DNA of 64,000 nt from Myxococcus xanthus (GTDB taxonomy: Bacteria > Myxococcota > Myxococcia > Myxococcales > Myxococcaceae): NCBI RefSeq assembly GCF_006402735.1, contig NZ_CP017174.1, positions 2,297,001 through 2,361,000 of the forward strand, read 5' to 3'. Positions within the stretch are counted from its first letter, which is position 1. Each line of letters begins with the position of its first letter. The position numbers were made by a program, and so were the translations under genes. Under the pieces are notes generated by a model, which searched no databases, was not told the DNA's origin, and saw nothing but the letters and a program-made list of their open reading frames with translations. Shown here piece after piece: positions 26,483-37,916 of the stretch.

Positions 26483-27511
26483 ATGAAGGCCATGGTCCTC
26501 TGCGCGGGCCTGGGCACGCGCCTGCGCCCGCTCACCGAACGCTGGCCCAAGCCGGCGATGCCGTTTCTGGGGCAGCCGCTGCTGCGCTACCACCTGGCGG
26601 TGCTGAAGGCCGCGGGCGTGACGGCGGTGGGCATCAACACCCACCACCTGCCGGACACCATGGAGGCCGTGGCCCGCGCCGAGTGCGCCCGCGCGGGGCT
26701 GCCGCTGCACGTGGTGAATGAGCCCGTCATCCAGGGCACCGGCGGCGGCATTCGCGGCCTGCGGGACTTCCTGTCGGACGGCGACTTCATCGTCTTCAAC
26801 GGCGACATCCTCTACCCGGTGGACCTGCGGCCGGTGGTGGCCGTGCATCAGGCGTCCGGCGCGCTGGCCACCATGGTGCTGCAGCCCATGCCAGCGGGGG
26901 AGACCTACGCGGCGGTGGAGCTGGACGCGGAGGGCCGCGTGCGCCGCATCGCCGCCCACGGCCCCGGCGGTGAAGGCCTGTCGCCGTGGCACTTTACCGG
27001 TGTGCACGTGATGTCGCCGCGCGTCTTCGACTTCATGTCGCCGCAAGGTGAGGAGGACATCAACCGCGGCGTCTATGTCCGCGCCATGGAAGCGGGGCAG
27101 ACGGTGCGCGGCGTGCGGGTGGACGGGTACTGGTCCGACCTGGGCACGCCGTCGCGCTACCTCTCCACCGTGCAGGACGTTCTCGCCGGGCGCGTGCGGC
27201 TGGAGTGGCTGGGCGCGGACTCACCGCTGGCGGGGACCGCGCGCGGCGCGAGTGGCACCTGGGCGCACGCGGAGGCCCGCCTGGACGGCACGGCGGAGGG
27301 CCCGGTGTACCTGGGACGGGGCAGCGCGGTGGCTGCCGGAGCCACCGTGGGGCCGGGCGTGTCGCTGGAGCCGGGCGCGAAGGTGGCTTCGGGGGCGCGG
27401 CTCTCGCGAGCCACCGTCTTCGAGGACACCGAGGTGTCCTCCGGGGAGTCGCTCTCCGAGGTGCTCGCCTGGGGCGCGCACCGGATTGCCGCGCCGCTGA
27501 AGGGGCGCTGA
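26483..27511 (+). CDS. murU: MurU-like sugar-1-phosphate nucleotidyltransferase with C-terminal extension
   Basis: A 342-residue enzyme. It starts with the nucleotidyltransferase signature MKAMVLCAGLGTRLRPLTERWPKP and has the FNGDILYPVDL metal-binding strand and the YWSDLGTPSRYL ending of sugar nucleotidyltransferases. MurU activates N-acetylmuramate-1-phosphate with UTP. The catalytic part ends near residue 235; the last hundred residues carry hexapeptide-like turns (GPVYLGRGSAVAAGATVGPGVSLEPGAKVASGARLS), suggesting a short left-handed beta-helix as in larger NDP-sugar pyrophosphorylases. MurU itself is shorter, so a different sugar cannot be excluded. Confidence 0.82.
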   Translation: MKAMVLCAGLGTRLRPLTERWPKPAMPFLGQPLLRYHLAVLKAAGVTAVGINTHHLPDTMEAVARAECARAGLPLHVVNEPVIQGTGGGIRGLRDFLSDGDFIVFNGDILYPVDLRPVVAVHQASGALATMVLQPMPAGETYAAVELDAEGRVRRIAAHGPGGEGLSPWHFTGVHVMSPRVFDFMSPQGEEDINRGVYVRAMEAGQTVRGVRVDGYWSDLGTPSRYLSTVQDVLAGRVRLEWLGADSPLAGTARGASGTWAHAEARLDGTAEGPVYLGRGSAVAAGATVGPGVSLEPGAKVASGARLSRATVFEDTEVSSGESLSEVLAWGAHRIAAPLKGR

Positions 27512-27521
27512 GCGCCGCCGC

Positions 27522-28286
27522 TCAGGCGGCGTGGTAGCGGGCCAGCACGCAGGTGACGTTGTCGTTGCCGCCCGCGGCGTTGGCCATGTCGATGAGCTGC
27601 GAGCAGGCCTTCTCCAGCTCCGGCGTGCGCTGCAGGATTTCCTGCATCTGCGCGTCCGTCACCATGCCGCTCAGGCCGTCCGAGCAGAGCAGGAAGACGT
27701 CGTCTTCCTGCGGCTCCACGCGGGAGACATCCACCTGGACGTTCTCCTTCATACCCAGCGCGCGGACGATGACGTTCTTGTGGGGGAAGTTCTCGATTTC
27801 CTCCGGCGAGAGCTTCTTCGCCTTGAGGTAGTCGTTGAGCAGGGAGTGGTCCTCCGTCACCTGCTTCAGGGCGCCGCCGCGGAAGTAGTAGACGCGGCTG
27901 TCACCGACGTGGCCCACGTAGACGGCGCTCTGGGAGAAGTGCACCGTGACGATGGTGGTGCCCATGCCCTTGTATTTGGACTCGGAGCAGGCCTTCTCGA
28001 AGATGCGCGCGTTGGCGAGCTTGATGCCGGTGGCGAGCCGGTTCTCGTCATAGTTGCGCGACTTGTCCATCTTGAAGGGCCAGGTGGAGTCCTGGTCCTT
28101 GGACGTGAGCTTGTAGAACTCGCCGAGCTCGTCCACCGCGATGCGGCTGGCGATTTCTCCAGACGAGTGGCCGCCCATGCCATCCGCCACGCAGAAGAGA
28201 AACTCTTCCGGGAGCATCAGGAAGTTGTCCTCGTTGTGATTCCGCTTCATCCCAACGTGGGTGCTGCCAGCTACCTTGATGCGCAT
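27522..28286 (-). CDS. PP2C-type protein Ser/Thr phosphatase
   Basis: A 254-residue cytoplasmic phosphatase of the PPM/PP2C family (Stp/PrpC size). Metal-binding residues are visible: Asp20 in RNHNEDNF, Asp35-Gly36 in VADGMGGHS, Asp in LLCSDGLSGMV and Asp in GGNDNVT. The HVGDSRVYYFRGG strand is typical. It would remove phosphate from proteins modified by Ser/Thr kinases, which are abundant in myxobacteria; it resembles the class of M. xanthus Pph1, but I cannot confirm orthology. It converges with the murU-like gene. Confidence 0.94.
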   Translation of the reverse strand: MRIKVAGSTHVGMKRNHNEDNFLMLPEEFLFCVADGMGGHSSGEIASRIAVDELGEFYKLTSKDQDSTWPFKMDKSRNYDENRLATGIKLANARIFEKACSESKYKGMGTTIVTVHFSQSAVYVGHVGDSRVYYFRGGALKQVTEDHSLLNDYLKAKKLSPEEIENFPHKNVIVRALGMKENVQVDVSRVEPQEDDVFLLCSDGLSGMVTDAQMQEILQRTPELEKACSQLIDMANAAGGNDNVTCVLARYHAA

Positions 28287-28405
28287 GCGCGAGAACTCTT
28301 CTAAAGGGGCGAGAAAACGTGGCGCCGGAGGTTAACAAAGCGCTCGGAAATCGGTCAAAACTCGTGCATCCCGGCCTGACAGGCAGGGGCACTTCGGGCA
28401 GGGCC

Positions 28406-28762
28406 TCAAGGAACCGGCTCGAAGCTCAGCACATCGCCTTCCTGGGTGCCGCTGGCCGCCAGGACACCCGCGGGAAGCTCCAGGACCGAGCGTGACTGGA
28501 AATACACGGATGTCGCACGCCAGGGCGGCAAGGCGGGCATCTGCTTGACGATGCGGCCCTGGGCGTCCAGGAACAGCACGTCAATGGGGATGCGCATGAA
28601 GAAAGTGTGGATGGAGTTGCAAGGGACGATATGGAGCCCCTCGCCCACCTCCAGCGAGCGGCGCCCCATGAGTCCCTTGAACCGTTGGAGGAACGAGGTG
28701 GCCTTGTCGGCCCGGTCCGCCAGCAGCCGTTGCCGCGTCTCGTTGTTCACCTTCCAGCGCAT
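28406..28762 (-). CDS. DUF192 family protein
   Basis: A 118-residue protein with the DUF192 core: a RFKGLMGRRSLEVGEGLHIVPCNSIHTFFMRIPIDVLFLD segment, in which the GLMGR and HTFFMRxPIDVLFLD stretches are diagnostic, followed by SVLELPAG. No signal peptide is seen, unlike many members. Function is unknown. It diverges from trmL with only 17 bases between the start codons, so the two share a very short promoter region or are partly leaderless. Confidence 0.88.
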   Translation of the reverse strand: MRWKVNNETRQRLLADRADKATSFLQRFKGLMGRRSLEVGEGLHIVPCNSIHTFFMRIPIDVLFLDAQGRIVKQMPALPPWRATSVYFQSRSVLELPAGVLAASGTQEGDVLSFEPVP

Positions 28763-28779
28763 GTAGCGCCTTCTACCCC

Positions 28780-29283
28780 ATGCTCGAGCCCCTGGCGCGT
28801 CCTCTCCACCTGGTCCTCGTTTCTCCCCAGATTCCCCCCAACACCGGCAACGTCGCCCGCCTGTGCGCGGTGACCGGTTGCCGGCTCATCCTGGTGGAGC
28901 CCCTGGGCTTCTCCATTGACGACCGGCAGCTCAAGCGGGCGGGGCTGGACTACTGGGACAAGGTATTTCTCCGCCTGTATCCAACCTACGCGGCCTATGT
29001 GGCGGACTACCCGGAGGCCCGGCGGTGGCTGTTCTCGGCCAGGGCTGAGACATCCCTGTATGAGGCCCGGTTCGAGGAGGGGGACCACCTGGTGTTCGGC
29101 TCGGAGGTGTCCGGGCTGGCGCCGGAGGTGATGGAGGGGGGCACGGGGACGGCCGTCACCATTCCCATGATGGAGGACCGCCGGAGCCTGAACCTGTCCA
29201 CGTCGGTGGGAATCGGGACCTATGAGGCTCTGCGACAGGTCCGTTTCACCGGAGCGGGCAGGCAAGCACCCCCGGCAAGTTGA
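28780..29283 (+). CDS. trmL: tRNA (cytidine/uridine-34-2'-O)-methyltransferase TrmL
   Basis: A 167-residue SPOUT methyltransferase that modifies the wobble base of leucine tRNAs. TrmL markers are complete: SPQIPPNTGNVARLCAVTG near the N-terminus, the RAGLDYWDKV helix, FGSEVSGLAPEV and the knot RSLNLSTSVGIGTYEALRQ. Length is standard. The C-terminus is extended slightly. The next gene on the strand encodes a giant repeat protein 34 bases later, probably by chance adjacency. Confidence 0.95.
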   Translation: MLEPLARPLHLVLVSPQIPPNTGNVARLCAVTGCRLILVEPLGFSIDDRQLKRAGLDYWDKVFLRLYPTYAAYVADYPEARRWLFSARAETSLYEARFEEGDHLVFGSEVSGLAPEVMEGGTGTAVTIPMMEDRRSLNLSTSVGIGTYEALRQVRFTGAGRQAPPAS

Positions 29284-29317
29284 GGGGCCGTGTAGAGGGA
29301 TTACACTGCGGCGACGC

Positions 29318-32300
29318 ATGACCCCGTCGCAGGCCGCCGAAGCGCTCTATTCCGCCCACAAGTCCCGAGCCACCGGGAGGCTCACGCTTTCCTCGGGAGG
29401 GCGCGAGTCCCAGCTGTGGCTGCGTGAGGGGAACCTCGTGGGGACGCAGCTGGGCTTTGGGTTCCAGAGCCCGGCGCAGGCCCTGCTCCAGTCGGGGATG
29501 CTGGATGCGGAGGCGCTGGACACGCTGTGGGCGCGGGGTGGGGCGGGGGCTCCGGACGAGGAGACGCTGGAGGAATTCAACCTGGTGCCGGACGTGGTGG
29601 CGGAGCAGCAGGTGCTCGCGCATGTCCGGCGGTTGAGTGCGCTGGCGGAGCAGGCCGCGTTCGAGCCGGGGACGGTGGAGGCGGAGGGGTTTCAGCCCAT
29701 CGCGGGCGTGCGGGTGGTGCGCGCGGCGCTGGAGGGGCCGATTCATGGCGGCGCCGCGGCGCGAGTGTTCCGGTGTGAGGATGTCGAGGCCTGTGGGCCG
29801 TGGCTCGCGGATGCTTCGGAGCGGGCGTTCCTGGAGACGTTGGCGGAGTTCCGTGAGCCGGAGTCGCTGACGCCCGCGCAGGAAGCGCTGCTGCTCGTGC
29901 TGGAGCGCGAGGGCTGGGTGCAGGCGCTCTCCGTGGAGGACTGGGAGGAGCGCGAGCGGGTTCGACAGGAGGAGGAAGAGGCTCGGCAGCGGGCGGAGGA
30001 GGACGCGCGGCTCGAAGAGGAGCGGCGGCGGGCGGAGGAGGCTCGGCTTGAGGCGGAGCGGCTTGCCGAGGAGGCTCGGCTTGCCGAGGAGGCTCGGCTC
30101 GCGGAGGAGGCTCGGCTCGAGGCGGAGCGCCTGGCGGAAGAAGCTCGACTCGCTGAGGCGGCTCGGCTCGAAGAAGCGCGCCTGGCGGAAGAGGCGCGGC
30201 TCGCCGAAGAAGCGCGCCTGGCTGAAGAGGCTCGGCTGGCGGAAGAAGCGCGGCTCGAAGAAGAGCGTCGCGTGGCCGAAGAGGCTCGCCGCGCGGAAGA
30301 GGCCCGTCTCGCAGAGGTAGCTCGGCTTGAGGCGGAGCGCCTTGCTGAAGAGGAACGGCGTCTCGCGGAAGAGGCGCGGCTCGAGGAGGAGCGGCGTCTC
30401 GCGGAGGAGGCGCGGCTCGAGGAGGAGGCGCGTCTTGCCGAAGAGGCTCGGCTTGAGGCGGAGCGCCTGGCCGAAGAGGCGCGGCTCGCCGAAGAAGCTC
30501 GCCTCGCAGAAGAGGCTCGGCTCGAAGAGGAGCGCCGCCTCGCGGAAGAGGCTCGGCTCGCAGAAGAGGCTCGGCTCGCAGAAGAGGCTCGGCTCGCAGA
30601 AGAGGCCCGCGTAGCCGAAGAAGCTCGGCTGGCTGAAGAGGCTCGGCTCGCGGAAGAGGCCCGGTTGGCGGAAGAAGCGCGGCTCCAAGAAGAGCGCCGC
30701 CTGGCGGAAGAGGCGCGGCTTGAAGAAGAACGCCGCCTTGAAGAAGAGCTTCGTCTGGCGGATGAGGCTCGCCGCGCAGAAGAGGCCCGGCTGGCAGAGG
30801 AAGCTCGACTCGCTGAGGCGGCTCGGCTCGAAGAAGCGCGCCTGGCGGAAGAGGCGCGGCTGGCGGAAGAAGCGCGGCTGGCGGAAGAAGCGCGGCTCGA
30901 AGAAGAGCGTCGCGTGGCCGAAGAGGCTCGCCGCGCGGAAGAGGCCCGTCTCGCAGAGGTAGCTCGGCTTGAGGCGGAGCGCCTTGCTGAAGAGGAACGG
31001 CGTCTCGCGGAAGAGGCGCGGCTCGAGGAGGAGCGGCGTCTCGCGGAGGAGGCGCGGCTCGAGGAGGAGGCGCGTCTTGCCGAAGAGGCTCGGCTTGAGG
31101 CGGAGCGCCTGGCCGAAGAGGCGCGGCTCGCCGAAGAAGCCCGCCTCGCGGAAGAGGCTCGGCTCGCAGAAGAGGCTCGGCTCGCAGAAGAGGCCCGCGT
31201 AGCCGAAGAAGCTCGGCTGGCTGAAGAGGCTCGGCTCGCAGAAGAGGCTCGGCTCGCAGAAGAGGCCCGCGTAGCCGAAGAAGCTCGGCTGGCTGAAGAG
31301 GCTCGGCTCGCGGAAGAGGCTCGGCTCGCGGAAGAGGCCCGGCTGGCTGAAGAGGCGCGTCACCTCGCAGAAGAGGCCCGCCTCGCAGAAGAGGCCCGGC
31401 TTGAAGAGGAGCATCGCCTCGCGGAGGAGGCGCGACTTGCTGAGGAGGCGCGGCTCGAAGAAGAGCGTCGTCTGGCGGAAGAGGCCCGGCTAGAGGCGGA
31501 GCGCCTGGCGGAGGAAGCGCGTCTGGCAGAAGCGGCTCTTCTTGAGGCTGCGCGCCTCGTTGAAGAAGCTCGCCTAGCTGAAGAGGCTCGCCTCGCCGAA
31601 GAAGCTCGTCTGGCTGAAGAGGCTCGGCTCGCTGAAGAAGCCCGGCTCGCTGAAGAAGCGCGCTTGGCGGAAGAGGCTCGGCTTGAAGCCGAACGTGTTG
31701 CAGAAGAATCGCGCTTGGCGGAAGAGGCTCGGCTCGAAGAGGAGGCCCGGCTCGCTGAAGAAGCCCGCTTGGCGGAAGAGGCGCGCCTCGAAGAAGAACG
31801 CCGCCTCGCCGAAGAGCGTCGTCTGGCGGAGGAGGCTCGGCTCGCGGAAGAGGTCCGTCTCGCCGAAGAAGCTCGGGCTGAAGAAGAACGCCGCCTCGCC
31901 GAAGAGGCTCGGTTGGCGGAAGAGTCGCGGCTCGCAGAAGCGGCTCGTGTAGCCGAAGAAGCTCGGCTGGCGGAAGAGGCTCGACTCGAAGAAGAGCGTC
32001 GTCTGGCGGAAGAGGCTCGCCTGGCTGACGAGGCGGCGCGTCTCGCTGAAGAGGCTCGGCTCGAAGAAGAGCGTCGCTTGGCTGAAGAGGCCCATCTCGC
32101 TGAAGAGGCTCGGCTGGCTGAAGAGGCTCGGCTGGCTGAAGAGGCCCGGCTCGCTGAAGAAGCCCGTCTCGCCGAGGAAGTTCGGCTCGCGGAGGAGGCC
32201 CGCCTCGAAGAAGAGCGTCGTTTGGCGGAGGAGGCTCGGCTGGCGGAAGAGGCCCGCCTCGAAGAAGAGCGTCGTCTGGCGGAGGAGGCTCGGCTGGCGG

Positions 32301-34807
32301 AAGAGGCCCGCCTCGCCGAAGAGCGTCGTCTGGCGGAAGAGGCTCGTCTCGAAGAGGAGCGCCGCCTCGAAGAAGAGGCCCGTCTCGCCGAAGAAGCGCG
32401 CCTCGAAGAAGAGGCCCGTCTCGCCGAAGAAGCGCGCCTCGAAGAAGAGGCCCGTCTCGCCGAAGAAGCGCGCCTCGAAGAAGAGGCCCGCATCGCGGAA
32501 GAAGCTCGCCTCGAAGAAGAGCGCCGCCTGGCGGAAGAGGCGCAGCGTGTGGAGGCCGCTCGGCTCGAGGCAGAACGCCTGGCGGAAGAGGCGGAGCGGC
32601 TTGCGGAGGAGGCCCGTCTCGCGGAAGAGGCTCGGCTCGAGGCGGAACGCCGTGCCGAAGAAGCCCGCCTCATCGAGGAGCGCCGTCTCGCGGAGTCCGC
32701 CCGCCTTGCGAGAGAGGCCCGCCGCGCGGAGGAGATCTGGGCCGCGGAGGAGGCCCGTCTCGCCGAGGTCGCGCGCGTCGAGGCAGAAGCCCGCCAGGCC
32801 GAAGAAGCCCGCCAGGCCGAAGAACTGCGCCTGGAGGTCGAACGCCGCCGCGCCGATGCCGTCCGTCGCGGCAAGGAAGCTCGCGCCGCCGAGCAGGCCC
32901 GTCAGGCAGACGAACCCCGTCCCACCGAAGACTCCACGCAGTCCGCCTCCATCCCCGAACTCGCGGCCGCGGACGTCGAGGCCCTCACGCTTGATGTGGG
33001 CGACATCCTGCTCACCGAGCTTCCCGCTCAGCCTTCCGAGGCGGATTCCTGGGCCGGCTCCGTCCAGGACGCCGGTGCATCCGACCTGGACCTGGCCGCT
33101 CTGCCCGAAAGCGCGGACGCCCTGCGAGTCGCCCGGCAGAAGGCCCAGGCCGAGCTCCTCCACGACATGGAGGAGGCCCTGCGCCGCTCGAAGTCCCAGC
33201 CGCTCGAGCCCTGGCTCGCGGACGAGCCGCCCCAGCCGACACCGCCCACCCGGACGCACGACCGTGTCCCGGTCCAGGACGAGCAGTGGCACACCGAGGC
33301 CATCTCCCTCAGCGCTGCGTCCGACACCGAGTCGGAACTCCCGCTGCTGGAAGTCGAACCCGAGCCCGAACTCTGGGCCGTGGCCGAGCCACTGCCCGCG
33401 CCCGCGGCCCGCCCCGCCGCCGCGGGCGAACCTCCGGTCCTCACGCCTGTCGCCGAAGACGACGCGGACATCCTGCTGGAGGCGACCCCCGACGAGGAGG
33501 ACGACGCCAGCTGGGCTACCCAACCGTCCGCGCCCGCGCCGCGCCCGGCCGCACCCAAGTCAGGGGACGAGGACCTCTGGCGCATCGTCGCCTTCGACAA
33601 GGACGAGGGCGCCGACACCCTGACAGCGTCGTTCGAGGCCGCGCTCCTCCAGGTCGATACGCACCTGGAGTCGCTCGTCCGCTCGGATGTCAATCAGGCG
33701 AACGTCGATTTCGACGAGCCTCCTGTCGAGGCCATTGTCGAGGCGACCATCGAACCGGTAGCACCGGATTCATCGGGGGCCTTCCCCGGTGACAACTCAT
33801 GGCCAACTGGCCAGACTGACTGGGACGAGCCGTCCGGAGACCTGGACGACTGGGACTTTGACGAGGACGACGTGGCGGCAGATCCCTCCAACCCCGACGA
33901 GGCAGCAAAGCTCCGGCGGCAGCGTCTCTTGCGCCGCGCCATGGAGAACATGGGTGTCCTCGGTGGGCGCCCGACCGCCGCACCGAGCGCCACGCCCGCG
34001 CCCACGAGCGAACCCGCCGCCGCCCCGGCACCCGCGGCCTCCGAGCCTCCCCGGCCCGACGAGGCCCGCCTGGCCCAGAAGCTCGAGCAGCGCTTCGCGG
34101 ACGTCCAGGCCAAGCGAGACCACTTCTACGTGCTCGGCGTTCCGCAGGACGCCACGCGCGACCAGGTGAAGACCGCCTTCCTCAACCTGGCCAAGATCTT
34201 CCATCCGGACCGCCTGCCGCCGTCGCTGCCCCACATGGCGCCGAAGATCACCGCCGTGTTCGAAGCCATCCGAGAGGCCTACGAGGTCCTCTACGACGAC
34301 ACCCGGCGCAAGACGTACCAGCAGAACCTCCAGGCCCAGCAGGCCCTGCCCAAGCCGCCCGCGTCCGCGCCGACCGCCCCGGTACTCCGCCCGCAGGGCC
34401 GTGCCGACAGCAACGCCGACGACCTCTACAAGATGGGCGAGGTCTTCTTCCGCAAGCGCGACTTCACCACGGCCTCCGACCACTACGACCGCGCCCACGC
34501 GCTGGACCCCAAGCCCCTGTACCTGTCCGCTCGGGCCTGGGCCATCTACATGGATCCGGCGCGCAAGGCGGACATGGCCAAGGCCAAGCAGATGATGGCG
34601 GACGCGGTGCGCGCCGATCCGAATTGTGATCGGGCGCACTACCAGCTCGGCGTCATTGCCCGGGTCGAAGGCGACATGGACCGCGCGGAGCGCTGCTTCC
34701 GCGAGGCCGTGCGCGCCAACCCCAAGCACCTGGAGGCCAACCAGGAGCTGCGGCTCATCGACATGCGCAAGAAGAACCCTCCGAAGAAGGGAGGCTTCTT
34801 CCGCTAA
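29318..34807 (+). CDS. Giant PATAN-like/helical-repeat/J-domain/TPR protein
   Basis: A 1829-residue protein I do not recognise as a named gene. The ATG at 29318 is chosen because upstream codons overlap trmL; the nearest purine tract is distant. The N-terminus (about 1-60) looks like a PATAN/DUF4388 domain (ATGRLTLSSGGRESQLWLREGNLVG). Residues about 206-1202 are almost pure EARLAE/RLEEER repeats, predicted as a very long charged single helix or coiled coil. A Pro/Asp/Glu-rich region follows. A J domain spans about 1600-1675 with the HPD tripeptide at 1629-1631, which stimulates Hsp70. TPR units occupy about 1698-1815. No signal peptide. Probably a cytoplasmic scaffold recruiting DnaK. Confidence 0.88.
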   Translation: MTPSQAAEALYSAHKSRATGRLTLSSGGRESQLWLREGNLVGTQLGFGFQSPAQALLQSGMLDAEALDTLWARGGAGAPDEETLEEFNLVPDVVAEQQVLAHVRRLSALAEQAAFEPGTVEAEGFQPIAGVRVVRAALEGPIHGGAAARVFRCEDVEACGPWLADASERAFLETLAEFREPESLTPAQEALLLVLEREGWVQALSVEDWEERERVRQEEEEARQRAEEDARLEEERRRAEEARLEAERLAEEARLAEEARLAEEARLEAERLAEEARLAEAARLEEARLAEEARLAEEARLAEEARLAEEARLEEERRVAEEARRAEEARLAEVARLEAERLAEEERRLAEEARLEEERRLAEEARLEEEARLAEEARLEAERLAEEARLAEEARLAEEARLEEERRLAEEARLAEEARLAEEARLAEEARVAEEARLAEEARLAEEARLAEEARLQEERRLAEEARLEEERRLEEELRLADEARRAEEARLAEEARLAEAARLEEARLAEEARLAEEARLAEEARLEEERRVAEEARRAEEARLAEVARLEAERLAEEERRLAEEARLEEERRLAEEARLEEEARLAEEARLEAERLAEEARLAEEARLAEEARLAEEARLAEEARVAEEARLAEEARLAEEARLAEEARVAEEARLAEEARLAEEARLAEEARLAEEARHLAEEARLAEEARLEEEHRLAEEARLAEEARLEEERRLAEEARLEAERLAEEARLAEAALLEAARLVEEARLAEEARLAEEARLAEEARLAEEARLAEEARLAEEARLEAERVAEESRLAEEARLEEEARLAEEARLAEEARLEEERRLAEERRLAEEARLAEEVRLAEEARAEEERRLAEEARLAEESRLAEAARVAEEARLAEEARLEEERRLAEEARLADEAARLAEEARLEEERRLAEEAHLAEEARLAEEARLAEEARLAEEARLAEEVRLAEEARLEEERRLAEEARLAEEARLEEERRLAEEARLAEEARLAEERRLAEEARLEEERRLEEEARLAEEARLEEEARLAEEARLEEEARLAEEARLEEEARIAEEARLEEERRLAEEAQRVEAARLEAERLAEEAERLAEEARLAEEARLEAERRAEEARLIEERRLAESARLAREARRAEEIWAAEEARLAEVARVEAEARQAEEARQAEELRLEVERRRADAVRRGKEARAAEQARQADEPRPTEDSTQSASIPELAAADVEALTLDVGDILLTELPAQPSEADSWAGSVQDAGASDLDLAALPESADALRVARQKAQAELLHDMEEALRRSKSQPLEPWLADEPPQPTPPTRTHDRVPVQDEQWHTEAISLSAASDTESELPLLEVEPEPELWAVAEPLPAPAARPAAAGEPPVLTPVAEDDADILLEATPDEEDDASWATQPSAPAPRPAAPKSGDEDLWRIVAFDKDEGADTLTASFEAALLQVDTHLESLVRSDVNQANVDFDEPPVEAIVEATIEPVAPDSSGAFPGDNSWPTGQTDWDEPSGDLDDWDFDEDDVAADPSNPDEAAKLRRQRLLRRAMENMGVLGGRPTAAPSATPAPTSEPAAAPAPAASEPPRPDEARLAQKLEQRFADVQAKRDHFYVLGVPQDATRDQVKTAFLNLAKIFHPDRLPPSLPHMAPKITAVFEAIREAYEVLYDDTRRKTYQQNLQAQQALPKPPASAPTAPVLRPQGRADSNADDLYKMGEVFFRKRDFTTASDHYDRAHALDPKPLYLSARAWAIYMDPARKADMAKAKQMMADAVRADPNCDRAHYQLGVIARVEGDMDRAERCFREAVRANPKHLEANQELRLIDMRKKNPPKKGGFFR
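30140..30498 (+). repeat. Large direct repeat, copy 1
   Basis: This 359-bp block recurs at 30800-31140. The two differ by one 18-bp unit and a few bases near the front; the final 260 or so bases are identical including codon choice, indicating a recent segmental duplication inside the gene. Confidence 0.9.
30800..31140 (+). repeat. Large direct repeat, copy 2
   Basis: Second copy (341 bp) of the block at 30140-30498, lacking one 18-bp unit. Its last 260 bases match copy 1 exactly by eye. Confidence 0.9.
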
Positions 34808-34927
34808 CGCGGCAGGCCTCACACTGGGTACGGGTGCTTCAGCCCGGCCCGATTTGACTCTCCCCGCACCTGACTCGAGCCGCCTGTCCAGCAGGAGGCC
34901 AGCCAGGTTACCCACCGGCCCCAGCCA

Positions 34928-34956
34928 TTGACACGCCTGGAAAGCGGGCAGGATGC
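34928..34956 (+). promoter_or_regulatory. Possible sigma-70-type promoter for the receiver/PATAN gene
   Basis: A perfect TTGACA (34928-34933) lies about 70 bases before the GTG start, with a weak -10-like GGATGC 17 bases later. The -35 match is notable in this GC-rich DNA. The rest of 34808-35005 shows nothing distinctive. Confidence 0.35.
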
Positions 34957-34990
34957 TCCCGCGTCAGGCTCCCTGGGCCGTCTGCAGTGA

Positions 34991-37867
<2,877 letters not shown>

Positions 37868-37916
37868 GCGGGGGCGGCCCCACTTCCTTCATTGGCCCCC
37901 TGAGAAGTGAGCCGCC

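Larger units (their letters stand above)
29935..32925 (+). repeat. Degenerate 18-bp-period repeat tract coding EARLAE
   Basis: About 3 kb of DNA repeats an 18-bp unit (GAGGCTCGGCTCGCGGAA and variants), with 36-bp units for RLEEERRLAEEA. Codon choice varies between units, so the amino-acid repeat is kept more strictly than the DNA. All unit lengths are multiples of three and the frame stays open. Confidence 0.95.

Noticed and set aside
29246-33523. Long minus-strand open frames opposite the repeat gene
   Set aside because: The repeat unit lacks stops in several frames, so long antisense frames with LFCEPSLF or RRASSARRAS repeats appear automatically. They have no independent start signals or domains.
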